This document shows, piece by piece, positions 7,828 through 17,439 of a stretch of 64,000 nucleotides of DNA. Numbering within the stretch: position 1 is the first letter of the stretch; each line of letters opens with the position of its first letter. The stretch spans positions 3,286,001 to 3,350,000 of the forward strand of contig NZ_BJOR01000001.1 in NCBI RefSeq assembly GCF_006540305.1, read 5' to 3'. Below the pieces are notes generated by a model. It was not told the DNA's origin. It ran no database searches and was given only the letters and a program-made list of their open reading frames with translations. The DNA comes from Streptomyces sp. 6-11-2. Lineage in GTDB: Bacteria > Actinomycetota > Actinomycetes > Streptomycetales > Streptomycetaceae. A program made the position numbers and the translations under genes.

Positions 7828-9133
7828 CTTGCACCTCGTTCGTGGCGCCCAGGACGATCCGGGCCAGGTTGGTCAGTGACGGGGAGCCGGGCGCGAAGTA
7901 GGCGCTGTGGCCGCCGCTTCCGGCCGTGAACCGGCGGGCGCCGAAGGCGGGGTCCATGGGGTCGGTGCCCAGGCCGACGGTTGTGCCGAAGAGGTCGGCG
8001 TGGACGTGCGGCACGTTCGCCACCCAGTCGCCGGTGCCGCGGGCCGCCCAGACCCGGGCCCGGGTGTTCAGCGCGGACGCGGAGTCCGCGCCGGTGCCGG
8101 GGCTGCCGATGAGGGCGATGTCGTTCACGTCCAGGCCTGCCGCGGCGCGCCCGCACACCACCGAGCCGTAGGAGTGGCACACCAGGGTGATGTGCGGGGC
8201 CCGCCCCGCCACGGCACGCAGGTCGCGTATCAGCTCCCGCAGGTGCGGGGCCGCCTGTTCGGCGCGGCCCGCGGTGAGCACCGAGGTGCTCACCGTGCCC
8301 GGCGTCTCGTAGCCGAGCCAGGCGACGACCGCTGGGCGCGGACCGGCCGCGGTCTCGCGGCCGAGTTCCTGGTAGAGGGCGAGTGCGCCCTTCCGGAAGC
8401 GGTCGTAGGTGTCCAGGGAGGTGTCGGAACCGGGGACGAGGACCGCTGTGCGGTCGGCGTGCGCCAAGTCGCCGAACACCTCCGTCACGCGGCCGGAACC
8501 GCGGCCGTCGAAGGAGAGCAGATGGCGGGAGGGGGACGCCAGCGCGTGGTCCACGGCCGCGCGGTGGGTGTCGCCGTGCGCCGCGGCCATGCCGGAGGCG
8601 CGGGCCGCGTCGGCGCGGTTCGCCCCGTAGGCCGCGTCGAGGGTGGTCCGGGTCAGGGGCGCGAGCACCGCCGGGGCGGGCGCGGGGATCCGGGGGCGGG
8701 CCGCGGCCGACAGAGGCACCACCACGGCGGCCATGACGAGGAGGGCGAGCAGGGCCCGCCGCCGCCGACCGGTCTTGGTCCCGATCCCCGGCACCATCTC
8801 CCGCCCGGCACGTGGACCCGCTGCGGTCCCGGCACTCGGGCCCGCTCCCGGCCCGGCACCCGGACCGGTCTCCGAGCCCGCGTTCGCGCCGCGCGGCCGC
8901 GGGCCCCGCCCTGAACCGGCCGCCGAGCCGGCGTTCCGACCCGCACGCGGCCCCGCGTGCAGACCCGCAACCGCATCCCGGTCCGGCCGCGGCCCCACGT
9001 CCAGGCCCACGCCCGAATGCTCGACCGCGCCCGCAAGCGGAGCCGCCCCCGAACCGACCCCCGAACCCGCAATCGGAGCCGCACCCGCACCCCGCCTCGC
9101 GGCTATGCCCCGTCTCTCCCGCCCACGCCCCAC
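7820..9133 (-). CDS. Secreted DUF1023-type alpha/beta hydrolase
   Basis: Serine hydrolase of 437 residues as called. The catalytic part has the nucleophile elbow VCHSYGS and a late GGHSAYF histidine motif, typical of the actinobacterial DUF1023 family of exported esterase-like proteins. A twin-arginine-like run followed by LLALLVMAAVVVPLSAAA (near 120-145) looks like an export signal, but it is preceded by about 110 low-complexity Gly/Ala/Arg/Pro residues. GTG 9133 has a good ribosome site (GGAGGGG, 7 bases upstream). An internal ATG at 8797 would give a conventional signal peptide and a 325-residue protein. First gene of the four-gene operon behind operator copy 2. Confidence 0.85.
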   Translation of the reverse strand: MGRGRERRGIAARRGAGAAPIAGSGVGSGAAPLAGAVEHSGVGLDVGPRPDRDAVAGLHAGPRAGRNAGSAAGSGRGPRPRGANAGSETGPGAGPGAGPSAGTAAGPRAGREMVPGIGTKTGRRRRALLALLVMAAVVVPLSAAARPRIPAPAPAVLAPLTRTTLDAAYGANRADAARASGMAAAHGDTHRAAVDHALASPSRHLLSFDGRGSGRVTEVFGDLAHADRTAVLVPGSDTSLDTYDRFRKGALALYQELGRETAAGPRPAVVAWLGYETPGTVSTSVLTAGRAEQAAPHLRELIRDLRAVAGRAPHITLVCHSYGSVVCGRAAAGLDVNDIALIGSPGTGADSASALNTRARVWAARGTGDWVANVPHVHADLFGTTVGLGTDPMDPAFGARRFTAGSGGHSAYFAPGSPSLTNLARIVLGATNEVQGD

Positions 9134-9240
9134 GGCTCATCCCCTCCGGCTCCGACCGGCCGTCGGGCCGGTCCGGAAGGGAAATTACGGATCCGGAGCA
9201 GTAGCTCGCGTCACGCCAGGGAGGTGTTCGCGGCCGTAGC

Positions 9241-9258
9241 TCTCAAGTACTACGGGTA
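9241..9258. promoter_or_regulatory. 18-bp operator-like element, copy 2
   Basis: Exact copy of 4329-4346, located 107 bases upstream of the hydrolase start that opens the second two-component operon. Confidence 0.65.
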
Positions 9259-9286
9259 CGACCCGCACCGGGTTGCCCGGCCGAAG

Positions 9287-10273
9287 TCACCACGCCAGCT
9301 GGGCGATCTCCTCCGCCACCACCGCGCACGCGTCGGCCGCCGGGTCGATCAGGGGGAAGTGGCCGACCTCCTCCAGGAGGGTCAGGCCCACCACCTCGCC
9401 CGCCTTCGCCGCGGCCTCGGTGTAGGACTCCGCGACCACCTGCGGTACGACCAGGTCGTCGCGCCCTTGGACGAGGGTCGTGGCGATGCCGGTCGGCAGC
9501 AGCAGAGCCGGGTCGGCGTAGGGCTGCCGCTCGACGAACCCCTCTTCTCCGCCCAGCAGTTGACGGGCCGCCCCGCCGCACACGTCCAGCTTCTCGGCGA
9601 CCGCGAAGTCGGCGATGGGGGCGAGCGCGACCACGCCCCGCAGCGCGGCGGGACGGTGCGTGCGCCAAGGCGCGTCCGCGGGCAGGACGTGCCGGGCGGC
9701 CGCCCACAGGGCCAGATGGCCGCCCGCCGAGTGTCCGGCGAGCACCGTGCGCCGCGCGTCGGCCTCCGGGAGCGCCTCCCGGGCCAGCGCGGGCAGCGCG
9801 TCGAGCGCCGCCGCCACGTCGTCGAACGTGTCCGGCCAGCGGCCGGCGACCGGGTCCTCGCCCGGCGCCGCCGGGGCGGCGCTGCCGCGCCGGTACTCGA
9901 CGCAGGCCACGGCGAAGCCCCGGCGGGCGAGGAAGTCCGCGAACGGGGTGATGTGGCGACGGTCGTACGGGGCCCGCCAGGCGCCGCCGTGCAGCACCAC
10001 CACGAGCGGGGCGAGCGGGGCGAGCGGGAAGGACTCCGCGGAGCCGACCGCCCCGCGCGGGCGGTAGAAGTCGACGACCTGGTCGGGGTGGTCGCCGTAG
10101 GCGGCCGTGCTGTCGGGTGCGACGGGCGCGTGCGAGAAGACCGACTCCTCCTCCGCTGCGGCGCGCGCGGCCGCGTCACGGCCACCGGTGTTCCCCGGTT
10201 CCGCGGCGGTGGGGGTTCCCTCCGCACGCTCGGACGCGCGCGCTCGGGGGACGGGGGCGTCGGCTTCCGGCAT
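9287..10273 (-). CDS. kynB: Kynurenine formamidase (alpha/beta hydrolase)
   Basis: Hydrolase of 328 residues expected to turn N-formylkynurenine into kynurenine and formate. The oxyanion motif HGGAW (95-99), nucleophile Ser182 in GHSAGG, and the later Asp (QGRDDLV) and His (EVGHFPL) complete an esterase/arylformamidase-type triad. The first 40 or so residues are low-complexity and may not be conserved. The call depends strongly on context: kynureninase and tryptophan dioxygenase lie directly upstream on the same strand, and S. coelicolor has the same trio (SCO3644-3646, as I recall). A hairpin in the 208-base gap suggests partly independent transcription. GAGAGG precedes the ATG. Confidence 0.82.
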   Translation of the reverse strand: MPEADAPVPRARASERAEGTPTAAEPGNTGGRDAAARAAAEEESVFSHAPVAPDSTAAYGDHPDQVVDFYRPRGAVGSAESFPLAPLAPLVVVLHGGAWRAPYDRRHITPFADFLARRGFAVACVEYRRGSAAPAAPGEDPVAGRWPDTFDDVAAALDALPALAREALPEADARRTVLAGHSAGGHLALWAAARHVLPADAPWRTHRPAALRGVVALAPIADFAVAEKLDVCGGAARQLLGGEEGFVERQPYADPALLLPTGIATTLVQGRDDLVVPQVVAESYTEAAAKAGEVVGLTLLEEVGHFPLIDPAADACAVVAEEIAQLAW

Positions 10274-10404
10274 GCTCCAACCTCTCAGCGGCGAAACGGT
10301 TTTGGCGGTCCGGGAAGGAAATCAACCGGCCGTTGGCCGGGACGGTATCAGGCCGGTGACATGCGCCGACATGGGGATGTCACGCTGGGTGAGGCTGAAC
10401 GGTT

Positions 10405-10433
10405 CTGCCGCACGATCCGGGACCGTGCGGCAG
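10405..10433. terminator. Hairpin between kynU and the formamidase gene
   Basis: CTGCCGCACG pairs perfectly with CGTGCGGCAG around a 9-base loop, 48 bases past the kynureninase stop. There is no U-tract, as is common in Streptomyces. Confidence 0.5.
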
Positions 10434-10481
10434 GAGACCTCCGTTCCGGTACGCCCGTGGGATCAGGCGTACGGCGGTGTG

Positions 10482-11684
10482 TCAGCCGGCCAGCACCTCC
10501 GCCAGCACCCGCCCCGCCCGCTCGACGTCCGCGAACCCGATGTAGAGCGGGGTGAAGCCGAAGCGCAGGACGTCGGGGTGCCGGAAGTCGCCGACCACGC
10601 CGCGTTCGATCAGCCGCTTCATCACGTCCCCGGCGTCCGGGCAGCGCAGGGCCACCTGGCTGCCCCGCTCCTCGTGGACCGCCGGGGTCAGGGACTCCAC
10701 GCGTCCGGAGGGGACGTACTCGGCGACGCACTCCAGGAAGAAGTCCGTCAGCGCCAGGGACTTGGCGCGTACGGCCTCGATCGGCACCCCGTCCCAGACG
10801 TCCAGCGCCGCCTCCAGGGCGAGCAGGGAGAGGATGTCGGGGGTGCCGACCCGGCCGCGGAGCGCGCCCCCCGCCGGTTCGTACTCGGGCCGCATGCCGA
10901 AGGGCTCGACATGCGAGTTCCAGCCGGGCAGCGGGGAGTCGAAGCGGTCCTGCACATCGCCGCGGACGTACAGGAAGGCCGGTGAACCCGGGCCGCCGTT
11001 CAGGTACTTGTAGGTGCACCCGACCGCCAGGCGCACCCCGTGCTCGTCCAGCCCCACCGGCAGGGCGCCCGCGCTGTGGCACAGGTCCCAGACGGCGTAC
11101 GCGCCCGCCGCGTGCACCGCGGCGGTCAGGGACGGCAGGTCGTGCAGCCGGCCGGTGCGGTAGTCGACGTGGTTCAGCAGGACCGCGGCGGTGCGCGGGG
11201 TCAGCGCCCCGGGCACCTCGGCCGGCGTCACCGGGCGCAGCGCGCAGCCCGTCATCCGGGCCGCCGACTCCGCGATGTACCCGTCCGTGGGGAACGTCGT
11301 CGCGTCGACCAGGATCTCGTCCCGGTCATCGCCGCCGCTCTCCTCCCGGGCCATCCGGACCGCCGCCACCAGCGCCTTGAACACGTTGACGCTGGTCGAG
11401 TCGCCCACCACGACCTGGCCCGGCGCGGCCCCGACCAGCGGGGCGATCCGGTCGCCGACCCGCTCGGGCGCGGTCCACCAGCCGCTCTCCGTCCAGGAAC
11501 GGATGCGCAGCTCGCCCCACTGGCGGCGTACGACGTCGGTGATCCGGTCCGGGACGTTCGCCGGGAGCGCGCCCAGCGAGTTGCCGTCCAGGTAGACGCC
11601 CCCGTCGAGGACGAACCGGTCGCGCAGCCCGGCGAGTTCGTCGGCGGCGTCCAGCTTCTCCGCTCGGATGGCCGACTCAGACAT
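10482..11684 (-). CDS. kynU: Kynureninase
   Basis: PLP enzyme of 400 residues that splits kynurenine into anthranilate and alanine. The Schiff-base lysine is Lys226 in GCTYKYLNGGPGSPAF, a signature of kynureninases, and WDLCHSAGALPV holds the cofactor-binding Asp. The ATG at 11684 overlaps the end of the dioxygenase gene by 8 bases, indicating coupling. A longer frame extends upstream but only as a shadow of the dioxygenase gene. Anthranilate made here can feed tryptophan resynthesis or antibiotic pathways. Confidence 0.95.
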   Translation of the reverse strand: MSESAIRAEKLDAADELAGLRDRFVLDGGVYLDGNSLGALPANVPDRITDVVRRQWGELRIRSWTESGWWTAPERVGDRIAPLVGAAPGQVVVGDSTSVNVFKALVAAVRMAREESGGDDRDEILVDATTFPTDGYIAESAARMTGCALRPVTPAEVPGALTPRTAAVLLNHVDYRTGRLHDLPSLTAAVHAAGAYAVWDLCHSAGALPVGLDEHGVRLAVGCTYKYLNGGPGSPAFLYVRGDVQDRFDSPLPGWNSHVEPFGMRPEYEPAGGALRGRVGTPDILSLLALEAALDVWDGVPIEAVRAKSLALTDFFLECVAEYVPSGRVESLTPAVHEERGSQVALRCPDAGDVMKRLIERGVVGDFRHPDVLRFGFTPLYIGFADVERAGRVLAEVLAG

Positions 11685-12534
11685 GGGACCTCGCCGTCCA
11701 CAGCTCGGGGAAGACGTTCTTCCGGGCCCGCTTCTCCAGCCAGGCCACCCCGGCGGAGCCGCCCGTGCCGGGCTTGGCGCCCATCGCGCGGCGGGTGGCG
11801 ACGAGGTGGTCGTTGCGCCAGCGCCACACCAGTTCGGCGACATCGGTCAACGCCTCGCCGAGCCGGGCGAGTTCGTCGTCCTGTTCACCGGAGTAGAGGG
11901 CCGCCCAGACGGCCTCGACCTCCTCGCTGGGCTCGTAGCGCAGCGACACGTCACGGCGCAGCACCGCGTCCGGGACCGCGTACCCGCGCCGGGCGAGCAG
12001 CCGCAGCACCTCGTCGTACAGGCTCGGCTCGTGCAGCGCCTTCTCCAGTTCCGCGTGGACGCGGGGGGCGCCGCGGTGCGGAACGAGCATCGAGGCGGAC
12101 TTGTCGCCGAGCAGGAACTCCATGCGGCGGTACATCGCCGACTGGAATCCGGAGCCCTCGCCGAGGGCGCCGCGGTAGCTGTTGAACTGGGCCGGAGTGA
12201 GCGCGGCGAGCGGCTTCCAGGAGGCGTTCAGCGCCTGCAGCTCCCGTGCGGACCGCTTCAGCGCGGCGACCGCCGTCGGCACGTCGTCCGAGCGCAGGGC
12301 ACCGGCAGCGGTCTCCCACTCGTGGACGATGACCGTGAACCACAGCTCCATCACCTGGGTGGTGACCAGGAAGACCATCTCTCCGGGGTCGTCGGAGAGG
12401 GTGTGCTGGAGGTGGGTGAGCACGTCCGCCCGGACATAGTCCTCGTACGGCGTCGTGCCTGCGAAGTCGAGATGCGGGGTCTCGGGCTCAGGGACCTCAG
12501 CCGGCTGAGGGATCGGGTGAGCCGGTTGGGACAT
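11677..12534 (-). CDS. kynA: Tryptophan 2,3-dioxygenase
   Basis: Haem dioxygenase of 285 residues that opens the indole ring to N-formylkynurenine. Family motifs include SGFQSAMYRRMEFLLGDK and the C-terminal PGTGGSAGVAWL substrate loop. The proximal haem histidine should be His243 in RNDHLVATRR. At the distal position, where the well-studied bacterial enzyme has HQTSELW, this protein reads TQVMELW, so Thr59 stands in for His. AGGAG precedes the ATG by a good distance. First gene of the tryptophan-to-anthranilate operon. The same frame stays open far upstream without coding features. Confidence 0.93.
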   Translation of the reverse strand: MSQPAHPIPQPAEVPEPETPHLDFAGTTPYEDYVRADVLTHLQHTLSDDPGEMVFLVTTQVMELWFTVIVHEWETAAGALRSDDVPTAVAALKRSARELQALNASWKPLAALTPAQFNSYRGALGEGSGFQSAMYRRMEFLLGDKSASMLVPHRGAPRVHAELEKALHEPSLYDEVLRLLARRGYAVPDAVLRRDVSLRYEPSEEVEAVWAALYSGEQDDELARLGEALTDVAELVWRWRNDHLVATRRAMGAKPGTGGSAGVAWLEKRARKNVFPELWTARSHV

Positions 12535-12637
12535 CGCTGTCTCCTGTTGTACTCCGGGTAGCGGTCCGCCCCTGCCGATGCCGGCACGGGGGCCCCGGTC
12601 CCCACCCGCATCCTGCGCATCACGTGGACAGATCGCA

Positions 12638-12665
12638 AGGCCCGCCCGGTCGCACGGGCGGGCCT
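12638..12665. terminator. Terminator after the DUF3151 gene
   Basis: AGGCCCGCCCG pairs perfectly with CGGGCGGGCCT around a 6-base loop, just beyond the stop at 12681. Confidence 0.7.
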
Positions 12666-12680
12666 CACACTCGTACGGGG

Positions 12681-13094
12681 TCAGCCCAGCGTCCGCGCGG
12701 CCGCCTCCGAGGAGTCCTTCAGGAACTGCGTGCAGCGCTCGTACTCCTCCTGCTCGCCGATCGCCTGCGCGGCGCGCGCGAGGGCGTGCAGGGCGCGCAG
12801 GAAGCCGCGGTTGGGCTCGTGCTCCCAGGGGACCGGACCATGGCCCTTCCAGCCGCTGCGGCGCAGGGCGTCCAGACCGCGGTGGTAGCCCGTACGGGCG
12901 TACGCGTACGACTCCACGGCCGCCCCCCGCTCGAAGGCGTCGTCGGCCAACTGCGCCCAGGCCAGCGACGACGCCGGGTACCGCCCGGCCACCTCGGCCG
13001 GCGAGGTCCCCTTCGCGAGGAGCTCGCGGGGCTCGGGGTCGTCGGGGAGGTGCGTGGGCGGCGGACCGCCCAGGAGGTTCTCGTGAATGGTCAT
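12681..13094 (-). CDS. DUF3151 family protein
   Basis: Small soluble protein of 137 residues, Ala/Glu-rich and mostly helical. The opening MTIHENLLGGPPPTHLPDD and the central AYARTGYHRGLDALRRSGW are features I associate with the conserved actinobacterial DUF3151 family, whose function is unknown. ATG 13094 was chosen over an in-frame start at 13166 because the protein then begins at the family N-terminus. It is followed by a strong terminator and lies between the tryptophan genes and an exporter without overlap. Confidence 0.8.
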   Translation of the reverse strand: MTIHENLLGGPPPTHLPDDPEPRELLAKGTSPAEVAGRYPASSLAWAQLADDAFERGAAVESYAYARTGYHRGLDALRRSGWKGHGPVPWEHEPNRGFLRALHALARAAQAIGEQEEYERCTQFLKDSSEAAARTLG

Positions 13095-13169
13095 GGGGTC
13101 CAGTCTGCTGCATGGTCCGTGATCGGTGACGGCTGCTCCCGGCCGTCGCGGAACGGCCCCTTCCACGGC

Positions 13170-14675
13170 TCACGAGGCCGGACCGGTACCGGAGGCCGCA
13201 CCACCCCCGCGGCCCGTCTCCAGCGGCGGTGTCGTCACGCTGCCGTGGGTGCGGCACTCGGGCCGGCGGCAGCCCGGAGCCGGGTGGCGGACGGTCGTGA
13301 AGGCGAGGACCGCCCCCACCACCAGGACCGCCGCGCAGATGGGCATGGCCCGGCGGAAAGCGGCGTCGAAGGCGTCCGCCGAGCGGTACGCCTCCGGGCC
13401 CATCCCGGCCAGCAGCGGGAGGGCGGCCACCGCGATCAGGCCGGCCGCGCGGGCGGCGGCGTTGTTGATGCCGCTGGCCAGTCCGGCGCGGGAGGTGTCC
13501 ACCGAGGCGAGCACGGTGGCGGTGAGCGGGGCCACCAGGGTGACCATCCCCGCGCCCATGACCAGCAGGGCCGGCAGCACGTCCGTGAGGTAGTCCGCCC
13601 CCTTGCCGACCCGCAGCATCAGCAGCATCGCCACCGCGCACAGCAGCGGCCCGGCGGTGAGCGGCAGGCGCGGTCCGATGCGGTCGGCGAGGGCGCCCGA
13701 GCGGGCCGAGAACAGCAGCATGAGGGCGGTCGTGGGGAGCAGGGCGGTGCCCGCCTCCAGCGGTGAGTAGCCGGCCACCACCTGGAGTTGCAGGGCGGTG
13801 AGGAAGAAGAAGCCGCCGAACGCCGCGTACACGCACAGGGTGACCAGGTTGACGGCGGTGAACTGGCGGGAGGCGAAGATGTCCGGCGGCATCATCGGAT
13901 CGCGGCGGTGCTTCTCCACGTACACGAAGGCGACGGCGGCGAGCACGCCCGCGACGGCGGTCAGGGCGACGGCCAGGGTGCCGTTGCGGGCCTCGATCAG
14001 GGCGTACGTCACCAGGGCCAGGGACAGGGCGCCGAGGGCCGCGCCCAGGACGTCGAAGCGGCCGTGGGCGGTGCCCCCGCTGGACTCGGGGACGTGGCGC
14101 ACGGCGATGGGAGCGCAGACCAGGGCCAGCGGGACGTTGAGCAGGAACACCCAGCGCCAGCCGGGCCCGGCCACCAGCCAGCCGCCGAGGAACGGGCCGA
14201 CGGCCGCGCCGATGCCGCCGAATCCTGACCACAGGCCCACGGCCCTGCCCCGGTCGTCCGGGTGGAAGGAGGCCTGGATGAGGGCGAGCGAGCCGGGGGT
14301 GAGGAGGGCGCCGCCGATCCCTTGCAGGGCGCGGGCGGCGACGAGGATGCCCGCGTTCGGGGCGAGGCCGCACAGCAGGGAGGCGGTGGCGAACCAGACG
14401 ACGCCGAGCACGAAGATCCTGCGGCGGCCGTAGCGGTCGCCGAGCGAGCCGCCGAGGAGGATCAGGCCGGCCAGGGTGACCATGTAGGCGTTGACCGTCC
14501 ACTGGAGCGCGGCGAGGTTCGCGTCCAGGTCGCGGCCGATGCGGGGCAGGGCGACGTTGACGACGGTCGAGTCCAGCATGGCCATGCTGGAGCCGAGCAC
14601 GGTGGTGAGCAGGATCCAGCGCCCGGTGGGGCTGGAGATCCTCACGGCGGGGGCGTGCTGTGCGGTGACCGCCAT
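13170..14675 (-). CDS. MFS drug exporter (14-helix, EmrB/QacA-type)
   Basis: Membrane transporter of 501 residues with about 14 helices. Motif A appears as GGSLGDRYGRRRIF, and motif C-like glycines occur in GIGAAVGPFLGG, typical of proton-driven drug efflux of the DHA2 group. The motif-D1-like LDSTVVNVALPRIGRDL follows the first helix. The start is ATG 14675; the frame runs further upstream through the aldolase gene without meaning. The tail is Cys/Gly-rich. No regulator gene is adjacent, so the substrate is not indicated. Confidence 0.9.
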   Translation of the reverse strand: MAVTAQHAPAVRISSPTGRWILLTTVLGSSMAMLDSTVVNVALPRIGRDLDANLAALQWTVNAYMVTLAGLILLGGSLGDRYGRRRIFVLGVVWFATASLLCGLAPNAGILVAARALQGIGGALLTPGSLALIQASFHPDDRGRAVGLWSGFGGIGAAVGPFLGGWLVAGPGWRWVFLLNVPLALVCAPIAVRHVPESSGGTAHGRFDVLGAALGALSLALVTYALIEARNGTLAVALTAVAGVLAAVAFVYVEKHRRDPMMPPDIFASRQFTAVNLVTLCVYAAFGGFFFLTALQLQVVAGYSPLEAGTALLPTTALMLLFSARSGALADRIGPRLPLTAGPLLCAVAMLLMLRVGKGADYLTDVLPALLVMGAGMVTLVAPLTATVLASVDTSRAGLASGINNAAARAAGLIAVAALPLLAGMGPEAYRSADAFDAAFRRAMPICAAVLVVGAVLAFTTVRHPAPGCRRPECRTHGSVTTPPLETGRGGGAASGTGPAS

Positions 14676-14746
14676 GAGGGGATCATCCCGCGCCGGCCGG
14701 CTCCGGGCCAGAGGAAGGACGGGCGTCCTGCGGACGGACGAACGAA

Positions 14747-14780
14747 CGACGGGCCCGGTGCCGAGGCACCGGGCCCGTCG
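14747..14780. terminator. Terminator of fba
   Basis: CGACGGGCCCGGTGCC pairs perfectly with the complementary 16 bases across a 2-base centre, 15 bases past the fba stop. Confidence 0.8.
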
Positions 14781-14794
14781 CGGGGAACCGGGAG

Positions 14795-15826
<1,032 letters not shown>

Positions 15827-15989
15827 CTGTCCGCTCCTTGTATGTGCGGGGTGCGTTCTGCGTACTTACGGCCCTGACCTAGGGAGTGACGTCATCGTCG
15901 GCCCCATCTTCGCAGACGTTGACGGATGTGTCGGACACCCTGCCCGGCCGGTGGACGACCGGGTCGCGCGACACGGACTCGGGGCCGTC

Positions 15990-16538
15990 TCAGTCCAGTC
16001 CCAGCTCGTCCTTCGAGTACGCGAAGACGTACGGCACACCGGCGCCCTCGCTGATCTTCTGGGCCGCGCCCGTGGCCCGGTCGACGATCGTCGCCACGGC
16101 GACCACCTCGGCGCCGGCCTCGCGCACCGCCTCGACGGCGGCGAGCGGAGAGCCGCCCGTGGTGGAGGTGTCCTCCACCACCAGGACGCGGCGGCCCCTG
16201 ATCTCCGGGCCCTCCACGCGCCGTTGCAGACCGTGGGCCTTGGCGGCCTTGCGGACCACGAAGGCGTCCAGCCTGCGCCCGCGCGCGGCGGCGGCGTGCA
16301 GCATAGAGGCCGCGACCGGGTCGGCGCCCATCGTCAGGCCGCCCACCGCGTCGAAGTCGAAGTCGGCGGTCAGGTCCAGGAGCACCTGACCGACCAGCGG
16401 AGCCGCCTCACCGTCGAGGGTGACGCGGCGCAGGTCGACGTAGTAGTCGGCCTCCAGGCCGGACGACAGCGTCACCCTGCCGTGCACCACGGCCTTGTCC
16501 TTGATCTGCTGCAGCAGCTCGCCACGAACGTCGCTCAT
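15990..16538 (-). CDS. pyrE: Orotate phosphoribosyltransferase
   Basis: Pyrimidine biosynthesis enzyme of 182 residues that makes orotidine 5'-monophosphate from orotate and PRPP. The PRPP-binding motif is VLVVEDTSTTGGS and the orotate-side loop lies near KAAKAHGLQRR. The ATG follows TAAGCT by exactly 7 bases with no ribosome site, so pyrE is probably leaderless, transcribed from a promoter at the end of the upstream epimerase gene. Its neighbours are not pyrimidine genes, so it is regulated apart from the main pyr operon. Confidence 0.95.
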   Translation of the reverse strand: MSDVRGELLQQIKDKAVVHGRVTLSSGLEADYYVDLRRVTLDGEAAPLVGQVLLDLTADFDFDAVGGLTMGADPVAASMLHAAAARGRRLDAFVVRKAAKAHGLQRRVEGPEIRGRRVLVVEDTSTTGGSPLAAVEAVREAGAEVVAVATIVDRATGAAQKISEGAGVPYVFAYSKDELGLD

Positions 16539-16545
16539 GACTGCC

Positions 16546-16551
16546 AGCTTA
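16546..16551 (-). promoter_or_regulatory. Leaderless -10 element of pyrE
   Basis: TAAGCT sits 7 bases before the ATG and overlaps the last bases of the epimerase-like gene. Confidence 0.5.
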
Positions 16552-17346
16552 AGCGCGGCGCCAGGTCCAGGTCGTCGAGGCCTCCAGCGGTTCCAGCGGG
16601 GTGACCAGGCGCGGGAGGGTGTTCAGTCCGTCGGGCGGACCGGTCTGCGGTTCCACGCACACGGCAGGCTGCTGCTCGTCGTAGACGACGACCCACTCCT
16701 CACGGCTGGTCACTCTCAGCTCCAGCTGGCCGGGCCAGGTGAGCGTGACGTCGACGCCGCCGGGCATGCCGAAGCAGTCGTCCCAGGGACCGGGCTTGGG
16801 CTCGACACGGTGACCGGTGGGCAGGTGGTCGTCGCCGCGCTCCTCCTGCCAGGCGGGCCGGAAGTCGACGCGGACGTCCTGGGCGCCGGCTCCCCCGAGG
16901 TTGCGCTGGAACCACGGGTGCCAGCCGATCTGCGCCGGGAAGGACGACTCGTACGTCTCCACGGACATCGTCAGGGTCAGGGCGTCCTCGGTCAGGGTGA
17001 CGGCCTGGGTGACGCGGCCGGAGTAGGGCCAGGGGTCGACCAGGTCGTACGTGATCACCGCCTCGCCCGCCGAGGTGCGGGCGGTGCGCCAGGCGCCGTC
17101 GCGGGCGGTGCCGTGGATGGCGTGCGGTGGGGAGTTGAGCGGCATCTGGTGGACGGTGGCGCCGTCCCGGAAGCGGCCGTCACGGACCCTGCCGCACCAG
17201 GGGACCATCGGGAAGCAGCCGAACCGCTCTCCCTGGCGGAGCAGTTCGAGGCCACCGACCCGCAGACTCCCGACGCGCCCGCCGTTCCCCGGCTGCACGA
17301 CCGCTTCCGCGTCGCCCGCGGTCAGCGTGATGTCTTCGTTACTCAC
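16549..17346 (-). CDS. Aldose 1-epimerase-family protein
   Basis: Beta-sandwich protein of 265 residues of the galactose-mutarotase superfamily. Family features are the early catalytic-site segment FPMVPWCGRVRDG, the histidine in HGTARDGAW and the later IGWHPWFQRNLGG motif. It should interconvert alpha and beta anomers of a hexose or hexose phosphate. The GTG start lies 6 bases after a TAGCCT -10 element and lacks a ribosome site, so it is probably leaderless. Specific sugar unknown. Confidence 0.85.
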   Translation of the reverse strand: MSNEDITLTAGDAEAVVQPGNGGRVGSLRVGGLELLRQGERFGCFPMVPWCGRVRDGRFRDGATVHQMPLNSPPHAIHGTARDGAWRTARTSAGEAVITYDLVDPWPYSGRVTQAVTLTEDALTLTMSVETYESSFPAQIGWHPWFQRNLGGAGAQDVRVDFRPAWQEERGDDHLPTGHRVEPKPGPWDDCFGMPGGVDVTLTWPGQLELRVTSREEWVVVYDEQQPAVCVEPQTGPPDGLNTLPRLVTPLEPLEASTTWTWRRA

Positions 17347-17352
17347 CCCACG

Positions 17353-17358
17353 AGGCTA
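17353..17358 (-). promoter_or_regulatory. Leaderless -10 element of the epimerase gene
   Basis: TAGCCT lies 6 bases upstream of the GTG start. Confidence 0.4.
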
Positions 17359-17439
17359 CTTGGCCGATCAAGACGGCGTTCCGCAACGCGGTCGAGCGGA
17401 TGGGCCGCGCGCGGTGGGAGGAACAGGACTGGGGGCATC

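Noticed and set aside
7824..9140. Alternative 438-residue frame over the DUF1023 hydrolase
   Set aside because: It is one frame off and lacks the nucleophile elbow and export signal; its ATG abuts the ribosome site too closely.
11677..14502. 941-residue frame that would fuse a transporter-like shadow to tryptophan dioxygenase
   Set aside because: The dioxygenase has its own ATG and AGGAG at 12534; the upstream part is a shadow of the MFS and DUF3151 genes.
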